From contig JAACEA010000277.1 of assembly GCA_009936695.1 (NCBI GenBank), positions 1 through 5,203 of the forward strand: 5,203 bases of DNA, written 5' to 3'. Shown one piece after another: positions 1 through 4,689 of the stretch; within the stretch, counting starts at the first letter, position 1; each line of letters opens with the position of its first letter. The translations under genes and the position numbers were made by a program. The stretch comes from Planctomycetia bacterium. GTDB lineage: Bacteria > Planctomycetota > Phycisphaerae > Phycisphaerales > SM1A02. A model generated the notes under the pieces. The model was not told the DNA's origin, did no database searches, and worked only from the letters and a program-made list of their open reading frames with translations.

Positions 1-704
1 CGCCGCTGGCGGCCCTCGTCGACGCGACCACGACGGCGCTCGCCGCGGGCGGGCGACTCCTCTATCTCGGCGCGGGAACCAGCGGGCGGCTCGGCGTGCT
101 CGACGCCTCGGAGTGCCCACCCACCTTCAACGCCGACCCCGACCGGATCCTCGGCGTGATCGCGGGTGGCGATTCCGCACTGCGTCGATCGAGCGAGGGG
201 GCCGAGGACGATCCCCACGGCGCGACCGGAGAACTGGACCGGATCGACGTCCGAACGGGCGACGTGGTGGTCGGCATCGCCGCGGGCGGAACCACGCCCT
301 GGGTGCTCGGGGCGATCGAGACGTCGAAGGCTCGTGGGGCGGTGACCGCGCTCATCAGCTGCGCCCGGCGGGCCTCGCCACCGGGCTGCGATCACCTGGT
401 GGTGCTCGCGACCGGTCCCGAACCGCTGGCGGGATCGACGCGGATGGCCGCGGGCACCGCGACGAAGATCGCGCTCAACACGTTGACCACCGCGGTGTTC
501 ACGAGATTGGGACGGGTCCGTGGCGATCGCATGATCGATCTTCGGGCGACCAACGAGAAACTGCACGATCGATGCCTGCGGATCCTGCTCGAACTCTTTC
601 CCGATCTCGACCGGGCCGACGCCGATCGACGGCTTCATGCCGCGGGTGATTCGCTGCGGGCGGCGGTCGAGTCGATCGAAGCCGAGCGTTCCCGTCGCGA
701 ATGA
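1..704 (+). CDS. murQ: N-acetylmuramic acid 6-phosphate etherase, 5' truncated by window edge
   Basis: MurQ cleaves the lactyl ether of MurNAc-6-phosphate to give GlcNAc-6-phosphate and D-lactate, a cytoplasmic step in peptidoglycan recycling. The first whole codon is at 3, and 233 residues are visible before TGA at 702-704. By alignment from memory with E. coli MurQ (298 aa), about 46 N-terminal residues are missing. The SIS sugar-phosphate fold is clear: LYLGAGTSGRLGVLDASECPP at visible residues 20-40, then GAED at 66-69. Glu37 and Glu68 align with the catalytic pair Glu83/Glu114 of E. coli. AGSTRMAAGTA (143-153) and DLRATNEKL (179-187) follow. Departures from E. coli are GIAAGGTTPW (91-100) where GIAASGRTPY is usual, Ala for Lys in the STRMKAGTA motif, and a C-terminal region about 18 residues shorter. 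It is convergent with the HU gene. The family call is firm; substrate range is inferred. Confidence 0.93.
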   Translation, partial: PLAALVDATTTALAAGGRLLYLGAGTSGRLGVLDASECPPTFNADPDRILGVIAGGDSALRRSSEGAEDDPHGATGELDRIDVRTGDVVVGIAAGGTTPWVLGAIETSKARGAVTALISCARRASPPGCDHLVVLATGPEPLAGSTRMAAGTATKIALNTLTTAVFTRLGRVRGDRMIDLRATNEKLHDRCLRILLELFPDLDRADADRRLHAAGDSLRAAVESIEAERSRRE

Positions 705-713
705 TCGGGCTAC

Positions 714-733
714 GGCCGGCGGTCGCGCCGGTC
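714..733 (+). terminator. Short GC hairpin just after murQ stop
   Basis: Ten bases after the murQ stop, an 8-bp stem (714-721 with 726-733, one G-T wobble) closes a GTCG loop. There is no following T-run, so it is at best a weak or stabilising 3' structure; the stronger hairpin at 800-831 is the better terminator. In DNA this GC-rich the stem could be chance. Confidence 0.25.
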
Positions 734-799
734 ATGAACCGACGCGGTCGTTGCGCAGGATTTCCGGCGTCGACATCGGACGCGCCGTCGTGAAACGCG

Positions 800-831
800 A
801 CGAACCCCGCCGATCGCTCGGCGGGGTTCGT
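800..831. terminator. Bidirectional terminator between convergent murQ and HU genes
   Basis: A perfect 14-bp inverted repeat (800-813 with 818-831) closes a TCGC tetraloop. The core arm reads CGAACCCCGCCGA. On the plus strand it is followed by TCGTTTCTC, a broken T-run; on the minus strand it is followed by CGCGTTTCA. Its place between two converging genes, 95 bp past murQ and 69 bp past the HU stop, fits a shared intrinsic terminator. The weak T-tails make efficiency uncertain. The rest of the 705-900 gap holds nothing else I can name. Confidence 0.75.
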
Positions 832-900
832 TCGTTTCTCTGCGTGGTTCGGACTCCGGAAGGAGCGTCGAACGACGCGAAGACCTGTATCCGAACCAGA

Positions 901-1353
901 TCAGATCTGGTCGTTGAGGGTCTTGAGCGCCCGGACCTTGACGGCCTTGGATGCGGGCTTCGCCTTGAACATCATTTCTTCGCCCGTGAAGGGGTTCACA
1001 CCCTTGCGGGCCTTGGTGGCGGGCTTCTTCTTCACGGTCATCTTCATGCCCATGAACTTGACGGGGGTGCCCTTCTTGAGATCGGCGACCATCATCGACT
1101 CGAGGGTCGAGACCACCGCGGTGACTTCCTTGCGGCTCATCTCGGTGGCTTCGGCGATGGTGTTGAAGATCTGGCTCTTGGTGCGGGGTGCCGCGGAACC
1201 CTTGATCGACGGAGCCTTCTTGGCCACAGTCTTCTTGGCGGTCTTCTTGCGGGTCGTCTTCTTCGCGACCTTCTTGCGGGTGGTCTTCTTCGCGGCCGCC
1301 TTGCGGACGGTCTTCTTCGCAGTCTTCTTGCGGGTGGTCTTCTTCTTGGCCAT
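901..1353 (-). CDS. HU/IHF-family DNA-binding protein with lysine-rich repeat tail
   Basis: A nucleoid-associated protein that should dimerise and bend DNA without strong sequence preference. The 150 residues split in two. Residues 1-52 are a basic tail with 20 Lys, 4 Arg and no acidic residue, mostly five copies of a 9-residue unit. Residues about 58-150 are the HU fold: helices beginning TKSQIFNTIAEATEMSRKEV, the beta region KKGTPVKFMGMKMTVKKKPA, and the DNA-arm tip NPFTGE at 120-125, where Pro121 is the expected intercalating residue. The C terminus, FKAKPASKAVKVRALKTL, matches the HU subfamily with a GINPFTGE-type arm. The start is ATG at 1353: it has an AAGGA site 9 nt upstream, and the tail repeat begins directly after it. 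An ATG at 1443 would add 30 residues (GTSSAELRQGGGPEDKRS and so on) unlike any HU and is rejected. By analogy with tailed HU of Deinococcus (N-terminal) and Mycobacterium (C-terminal), the tail probably adds nonspecific DNA contacts. Confidence 0.92.
   Translation of the reverse strand: MAKKKTTRKKTAKKTVRKAAAKKTTRKKVAKKTTRKKTAKKTVAKKAPSIKGSAAPRTKSQIFNTIAEATEMSRKEVTAVVSTLESMMVADLKKGTPVKFMGMKMTVKKKPATKARKGVNPFTGEEMMFKAKPASKAVKVRALKTLNDQI
1210..1344 (-). repeat. Five tandem 27-bp coding repeats forming the basic tail
   Basis: Residues 4-48 of the HU protein are five consecutive 9-residue units: KKTTRKKTA, KKTVRKAAA, KKTTRKKVA, KKTTRKKTA, KKTVAKKAP. Units 1 and 4 are identical in protein. Arg recurs at residues 8, 17, 26 and 35, exactly nine apart, and is lost in the fifth unit. 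The DNA copies are similar but not identical, so the array has diverged. The composition resembles the C-terminal tails of histone H1. Confidence 0.9.
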
Positions 1354-1362
1354 TGCAGTTGA

Positions 1363-1367
1363 TCCTT
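1363..1367 (-). promoter_or_regulatory. Ribosome binding site of the HU gene
   Basis: AAGGA on the minus strand lies 9 nt before ATG 1353. It decides the start in favour of the 150-residue form over the upstream in-frame ATG at 1443. Confidence 0.7.
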
Positions 1368-1370
1368 GCT

Positions 1371-1455
1371 GGTCCTCTTCGGACCGCTTGTCTTCCGGCC
1401 CGCCGCCTTGGCGAAGCTCGGCACTGGACGTCCCCGGGACCACTCCATTGGTCCC
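1371..1455 (-). promoter_or_regulatory. Small hairpins in the HU mRNA leader, possibly alternative
   Basis: Two stem-loops lie in the presumed 5' leader. One has a 6-bp stem (1450-1455 with 1436-1441, GGGACC/GGTCCC, 8-nt loop). The other has a 5-bp stem (1381-1385 with 1371-1375, GGTCC/GGACC, GAAGA loop) ending 3 nt before the AAGGA ribosome site. Because the arms share sequence, each 5' arm could also pair with the other hairpin's 3' arm. That would allow a switch affecting ribosome access, but the stems are short and a role is inference only. Confidence 0.2.
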
Positions 1456-1529
1456 ACCGAAGCGGCGAACGCCTCGACAGAAAGGGGCACAACACGAAAA
1501 CCGTCGGAGTTTCTCGTGCTTTCCGCGCG

Positions 1530-1558
1530 AATCTAACGGTACCGACGGTCTTCGACAA
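1530..1558 (-). promoter_or_regulatory. Candidate sigma70-type promoter for the HU gene
   Basis: On the minus strand, TTGTCG (1553-1558, four of six to TTGACA) is followed after exactly 17 nt by TAGATT (1530-1535, four of six to TATAAT). Transcription would start near 1523, giving a leader of about 170 nt. The spacing and the adjoining A-tracts support the call; the moderate hexamer match limits it. The FHA gene stop lies 69 bp upstream of the -35 element, so this would let HU be expressed independently. Confidence 0.4.
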
Positions 1559-1573
1559 CACGTGAGACCCGTG

Positions 1574-1609
1574 GAAATGCGATGTTTTGCCTAGTTTTTT
1601 CAGTGTTTT
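1574..1609 (-). promoter_or_regulatory. Helically phased A/T tracts upstream of the HU promoter
   Basis: In GC-rich surroundings, A/T tracts lie at 1574-1577, 1585-1588, 1595-1600 and 1606-1609. Their centres are spaced about 11, 11 and 10 bp, close to the helical repeat, which is the arrangement known to give intrinsic DNA curvature. Relative to the candidate start near 1523 they lie at about -51 to -86, where curved DNA or a UP-like element can stimulate a promoter and where HU itself might bind. Confidence 0.4.
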
Positions 1610-1626
1610 CCGCGGGCGGCGGGAGT

Positions 1627-2454
1627 TCAATCACCTTGATCCGGCCGATCCTGCAGGGGTTCGTCCACGAAGGCGGAGCCGAAATCGAAGGGATCGAACC
1701 CGGTTTCAGGTGTTTCCTCGACAGGATCGTCCGCCGTGAACAGCCGTTCCGGCTCGACCGGAATCAACGTGGTTGCGCCGAATTCCACGCGGGTTCCGGG
1801 CTCGAGGATCTTGCGAAGCCAGCGGCGTCCGTTGGCCCGGAGGCCGGTCTCGGATCCCGCATCGGCGATCGCCCATCGATCCTCCTCGCGGTAGATCACG
1901 GCGTGGAGCGAGGAAACGGCCGGATCATCGATCACGAGATCCGCGTGGCCGGAGCGACCGACGAGGATGCGGGGGGCGTGTTCGAGATCGAGCAGGCGGA
2001 CGGTGGGGTTCGAGGTGGTGCGGCCGGCGAGGAGCAATGGAAGGGCGTCATTCGCCGCGACGGGGGACGGGTCGTCGCGGAGGAATTCCGCGGCGATTCG
2101 AAACGGTGGTTCGATCTCGAGCTCGACCGGACTCGGATCCGGCCCCTGCTCGGCGTCGGGTGGATCGGTCAGCCACAGGATCACCGGGCCCATCCGGACC
2201 CAGGATTCCTCGGTCTCGAATCGGTGAAGAGTGACCTTGCCCGATTCGTTCTCGAGGCCGGCCTTCGAACCGAGGTCCGCCAGGTGCCAGATCCCCCGGT
2301 GATCGAAGAGGATCGCGTGGTGGCGGCTGGTCCGGTCATCCGGGATCACGATGGTCGATCGGGCGGAACGGCCCAGCGTCAGCAGCGTCCTGGGCTGCAG
2401 GGGCTGGCTGAGGAGGAGATCGCCGGACGTCTTCGAGACGAGAAGTTCAGGCAT
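1627..2454 (-). CDS. Protein with two FHA domains
   Basis: FHA domains bind phosphothreonine peptides, usually downstream of Ser/Thr protein kinases. This 275-residue protein has no signal peptide or membrane segment, so it should be cytoplasmic. FHA-1 (about 22-97) shows LGRS at 27-30, SRHHA at 43-47 and DLGSKAGL at 60-67. FHA-2 (about 160-235) shows VGRS at 165-168, SSLHA at 181-185 and DAGSETGLRANG at 198-209. Gly-Arg, Ser and His, the core of the phosphopeptide site, are present in both. The Asn of the usual GSTNGT loop is replaced (Ala66 and Thr203), and FHA-2 has Leu183 where Arg44 stands in FHA-1, so specificity may be altered. A linker (98-155) and an acidic tail (12 Asp/Glu in 240-275, with ETPETGFDPFDFG) complete it. 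ATG 2454 is chosen because the first beta strand (PELLVSK) begins at once; no clear ribosome site precedes it. Partner kinase and process are unknown; neither is visible nearby. Confidence 0.88.
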   Translation of the reverse strand: MPELLVSKTSGDLLLSQPLQPRTLLTLGRSARSTIVIPDDRTSRHHAILFDHRGIWHLADLGSKAGLENESGKVTLHRFETEESWVRMGPVILWLTDPPDAEQGPDPSPVELEIEPPFRIAAEFLRDDPSPVAANDALPLLLAGRTTSNPTVRLLDLEHAPRILVGRSGHADLVIDDPAVSSLHAVIYREEDRWAIADAGSETGLRANGRRWLRKILEPGTRVEFGATTLIPVEPERLFTADDPVEETPETGFDPFDFGSAFVDEPLQDRPDQGD

Positions 2455-2467
2455 GTCGTGAATACTA

Positions 2468-2498
2468 CGACGCGTCGCGAGTGAATCGCGACGCGTCG
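2468..2498 (-). terminator. Strong hairpin between ugd and the FHA gene, built of two 10-bp palindromes
   Basis: A perfect 13-bp inverted repeat (2468-2480 with 2486-2498) closes a 5-nt loop, 40 nt past the ugd stop and 14 nt before the FHA start. On the minus strand it is followed by TAGTATT, a poor T-tail. It may terminate ugd transcripts. Each arm also contains CGACGCGTCG, itself a 10-bp palindrome (2468-2477 and 2489-2498), with copies 21 bp apart, so a pair of protein-binding sites is an alternative reading. A smaller hairpin (2518-2522 with 2528-2532) lies closer to the ugd stop. Confidence 0.5.
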
Positions 2499-2538
2499 GA
2501 GATTCGATCTCGAATTCCCGGGAAAAACCCGGTGGTGG

Positions 2539-3894
2539 TCAGGCGCTGGCGTGCGAACCGTCGGCGGCGGGGGTCACCGGAGGGCGGCCCACCGAGACGT
2601 AGGTGAAACCGAGATCCGCCATCTGGCTGCGTCGATAGACGTTCCGGCCGTCGAAGATCGTCTTGCTGCTGAGCATCGCGGCGATCTTCTCGAAGTCGGG
2701 TGATCGGAATTCGTTCCACTCGGTGGCGACCACGAGGGCGTCGGCCCCGGCGAGGCACTCGTACATGCCGTCGGCGGCTTCGGCGGCCGGGAACTCCACC
2801 TTCATGTTCTCGAGTCCCTCGGGGCAGAAGGCCTTGACCTTCGCACCCGCGTCGATCGCCATCTGCATGAGGGCGACGGACGGGGATTCCCGGATGTCGT
2901 CGGTCTTCGGCTTGAACGCGACGCCCCAGAAGGCGAGCGTCTTGCCGGTGAGATCCTCACCCAGGACCTCGGTGATCTTGTTGTAGAACCAGCCGCGCTG
3001 GGCCTGGTTGACTTCGTGGACCGCCTCGTTGAGCTTGCAGGGAAGATCGACCGCGCGTCCCATCGAGCAGACCGCGAGGGTGTCCTTGGGGAAGCAGGAT
3101 CCGCCGTATCCGAGTCCCGGATACAGGAACTGGTTTCCGATCCGCTTGTCGGCGCACATGCCTTCGCGAACGTTCTTGACGTCGGCGCCGTAGGCCTCGC
3201 AGAGCCGGGAGATCTCGTTCACGAAGGAGATCTTGCAGGCGAGCATCGCGTTCGACGCGTACTTCACCATCTCCGCACTGCGCACGTCCATGATGTAGAT
3301 GGGGTTTCCCTGGCGGACGAACGGCTCGTAGAGTTCGCTCATCGTCGCCGAGGCTTCCTCGCTCTCGACCCCGCAGACCACGCGGTCGGGCTTCATGAAG
3401 TCGCTGATCGCATCGCCTTCCTTGAGGAACTCGGGGTTGTCGGCGATGTGGAAGGGGGCGTTCGTCCGGGATCGGATCAGGTCGCGCACCTTGTGGCTGG
3501 TACCGACGGGCACGGTGCTCTTGACCACCACGGTCTTCGGCTTCTGATCCGGACCGAGGGTGTCGATCACGTCCGCGATGTCGCCAGCCACGCTGAGCAC
3601 GTACTGGAGGTCCGCGGAGCCGTCGGTATCGCTCGGCGTGCCCACGCAGATGAAGATGACCTCGGCGTCCTTGTACGCCGCGGTCTTGTCGGTCGTGAAC
3701 TCGAGTCGGCCCGCGTCCGCGTTCCGCTGGATCATCTCGGAGAGGCCGGGCTCGTAGATGGGGCTTTCGCCGCGATTCAGCATCGCGATCTTGCGTTCGT
3801 CGACGTCCAGGGAGATCACCTCGTTGCCGGTCTCGGCAAAGCAGGCTCCGGTGACGAGGCCGACGTATCCGCTGCCAACCATGGTGAGTTTCAT
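2539..3894 (-). CDS. ugd: UDP-glucose 6-dehydrogenase
   Basis: Oxidises UDP-glucose to UDP-glucuronate with two NAD+, feeding capsule, exopolysaccharide or other uronic-acid glycans; cytoplasmic. The 451 residues are full length for the family. The N-terminal Rossmann domain has GSGYVGL at 7-13 and an acidic end to the second strand (LDVDE, 29-33). CVGTP is at 83-87 and STVPVGTS at 126-133. NPEFLKEG (153-160), EMVKYASNA (208-216) and GYGGSCFPKD (262-271) hold the catalytic set: Thr127, Glu155, Glu159, Lys211, Asn215, nucleophile Cys267 and Asp271, matching the Streptococcus enzyme (Cys260). The C-terminal UDP-binding domain includes WGVAFKPKTDDIRESP (323-338). After about residue 435 comes a short Pro/Ala/Ser tail with no known role. 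ATG 3894 is supported by GGAGG 10 nt upstream and by the immediate MKLTMVGSGYVG start. The window shows no glycosyltransferases or epimerases, so the end product is unknown. GDP-mannose dehydrogenase is the main alternative but fits the motifs less well. Confidence 0.95.
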   Translation of the reverse strand: MKLTMVGSGYVGLVTGACFAETGNEVISLDVDERKIAMLNRGESPIYEPGLSEMIQRNADAGRLEFTTDKTAAYKDAEVIFICVGTPSDTDGSADLQYVLSVAGDIADVIDTLGPDQKPKTVVVKSTVPVGTSHKVRDLIRSRTNAPFHIADNPEFLKEGDAISDFMKPDRVVCGVESEEASATMSELYEPFVRQGNPIYIMDVRSAEMVKYASNAMLACKISFVNEISRLCEAYGADVKNVREGMCADKRIGNQFLYPGLGYGGSCFPKDTLAVCSMGRAVDLPCKLNEAVHEVNQAQRGWFYNKITEVLGEDLTGKTLAFWGVAFKPKTDDIRESPSVALMQMAIDAGAKVKAFCPEGLENMKVEFPAAEAADGMYECLAGADALVVATEWNEFRSPDFEKIAAMLSSKTIFDGRNVYRRSQMADLGFTYVSVGRPPVTPAADGSHASA

Positions 3895-3939
3895 GAGACG
3901 AAGACCTCCCGGGTCCGATGTTCAGATCGAGACGAAGAC
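3895..3939. repeat. 11-bp direct repeat in the ugd leader
   Basis: GAGACGAAGAC occurs at 3895-3905 and again at 3929-3939, 34 bp apart. The first copy overlaps the ugd ribosome site by one base and abuts the start codon. It may be a chance duplication or a binding site; nothing else supports a function. Confidence 0.4.
3905..3909 (-). promoter_or_regulatory. Ribosome binding site of ugd
   Basis: GGAGG on the minus strand, 10 nt before ATG 3894, is the strongest Shine-Dalgarno match in the window and fixes the ugd start. Confidence 0.75.
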
Positions 3940-4017
3940 TGGAATCTGGAAACAGTACCTCTGATTTCGGTCAGTCTCCACGGCTCCTGAAGATTCATCC
4001 CCCCGATTTCCGCCTCA

Positions 4018-4560
4018 TCAGGCCCGTTCGGCGGCGAGCAGGGCGGTCTTGATCTCGGTCCACCGGTTGGTGCCCGCCCCCTCGCCCCCGAATCCGCCGA
4101 GGTTTCCGGCCCCGATGATTCGATGGCAGGGGATCACGATCGGCAGGCGATTTCGGCGCATGGCCTGCCCGATCGCCCGGGCGGCCTTGGGGCGACCGAC
4201 CCGTCGGGCGAGCTCGCCGTATGTGGCGGTGGAGCCGCATTCCACGGTGCGAGTGGCGTTCCAGACGGCCCGCTGGAATCCCGTGCCGGACGGGGTCGGC
4301 ACGTCATCGAAGTCCACCCGCCGCCCCTTCATGGCGAGCAGGATTCGTTCACAGAGTCCGGGCAGAAGATCTGGGTCGGCTTCGCCGAGGGATTCGATCG
4401 TCCGGCCGCCGCCGCCCGGACCGTCGAGCATGTCCCGCCAGCCGGTTTCGATCGCCCCGTCCGCATCGCACCTGACGAAGAACGGCCCGGTGGGAGAATC
4501 AAGCACTCGATGACGGGCGACTTCGCCGCGTTGGCGCCGAGATGCTTCGGGGGGGGCCAT
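4018..4560 (-). CDS. ogt: Methylated-DNA--[protein]-cysteine S-methyltransferase (Ogt/MGMT type)
   Basis: A suicide repair protein that transfers alkyl groups from O6-alkylguanine or O4-alkylthymine to its own cysteine. The 180 residues have the two-part Ogt form without the Ada regulatory domain. The N-terminal ribonuclease-H-like part (about 17-90) starts RVLDSPTGPFFV. The catalytic part has FQRAVW (95-100), TYGELARRVG (113-122) with Tyr114, RAIGQAMRRNR (128-138) with the helix arginine Arg128 and hinge Asn137, and the active site IPCHRII (143-149) with Cys145. GNLGGFGG (152-159) and the KTALLAAE end complete the fold. The start at ATG 4560 gives a usual length, though no clear ribosome site precedes it; GTG at codon 19 would cut into the first strand. 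A run of eight C follows the start codon. The gene is divergent from the zinc-ribbon gene and 123 bp upstream of ugd; no functional link between them is apparent. Confidence 0.95.
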   Translation of the reverse strand: MAPPEASRRQRGEVARHRVLDSPTGPFFVRCDADGAIETGWRDMLDGPGGGGRTIESLGEADPDLLPGLCERILLAMKGRRVDFDDVPTPSGTGFQRAVWNATRTVECGSTATYGELARRVGRPKAARAIGQAMRRNRLPIVIPCHRIIGAGNLGGFGGEGAGTNRWTEIKTALLAAERA

Positions 4561-4689
4561 GGACGTCGAGACTAGCGACCGGGCGCGTGCGACGTTCGAG
4601 CATCGGTCTTCAAACTAGACTCCGCGGTCGCACCGGCCGTTCGAGAAGTGATTTCCCTCGATGTTCGACGAAGGAGTGGCGGGATCGAG
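4561..4689. promoter_or_regulatory. Divergent intergenic region between ogt and the zinc-ribbon gene
   Basis: This 129-bp gap must hold the starts of two divergent transcripts, although I cannot point to a convincing promoter. TAGACT at 4616-4621 is a weak -10 candidate for the plus strand without a good -35. The heptamer GTTCGAG occurs at 4594-4600 and 4639-4645, and GTTCGAC at 4663-4669, all in the same direction. The stretch 4593-4605 is also an imperfect inverted match to 4659-4670. These could be operator copies or chance in GC-rich DNA. Confidence 0.25.
4671..4676 (+). promoter_or_regulatory. Ribosome binding site of the zinc-ribbon membrane protein
   Basis: AAGGAG lies 13 nt before ATG 4690. 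The spacing is longer than ideal, but the match is good, and it supports the chosen start with the zinc ribbon beginning at residue 13. Confidence 0.5.

Noticed and set aside
979..996. Loss of Arg in the HU arm (VNPFTGE rather than RNPxTGE).
   Set aside because: A hydrophobic residue before NPFTGE is normal in the HU subfamily with the KARKGINPFTGEE arm, so this is not a defect.
1210..1344. Repeat array considered as a CRISPR or intergenic tandem repeat.
   Set aside because: It is in frame within the HU coding sequence, has no spacers, and the period of 27 bp matches nine codons.
1354..1443. N-terminal extension of the HU protein from ATG 1443.
   Set aside because: The 30 extra residues resemble no HU sequence and the AAGGA site is placed for ATG 1353.
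1585..1609. T-rich plus-strand stretch considered as a terminator tail.
   Set aside because: No GC-rich hairpin precedes it on the plus strand and no plus-strand gene ends there; phased A-tracts explain it better.
637..1630. Long overlapping ORFs on both strands across the HU gene, some rich in Gly/Leu or Arg repeats.
   Set aside because: They are other-frame readings of the 27-bp lysine-codon repeats and of the noncoding leader; only the minus-strand HU frame has a known fold and a ribosome site.
1582..2484. A 300-codon plus-strand ORF opposite the FHA gene.
   Set aside because: The opposite strand carries two recognisable FHA domains; this frame shows no motif and is a shadow common in GC-rich DNA.
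3016..3990. A 324-codon plus-strand ORF opposite ugd.
   Set aside because: It is antisense to a full-length enzyme with all catalytic residues and has no recognisable domain.
3891..3998. A 35-codon minus-strand ORF (starting MNLQEPWRLTEIRG) whose TGA overlaps the ugd ATG as ATGA, suggesting a translationally coupled leader peptide.
   Set aside because: Only about half its third positions are G or C, against a strong GC bias in the neighbouring genes, and the start has no properly spaced ribosome site. It most likely is noncoding leader.
3911..4017. Search for a ugd promoter in the ogt-ugd gap.
   Set aside because: No hexamer pair with acceptable spacing stood out on the minus strand, and the six-base G-run there lacks a partner element.
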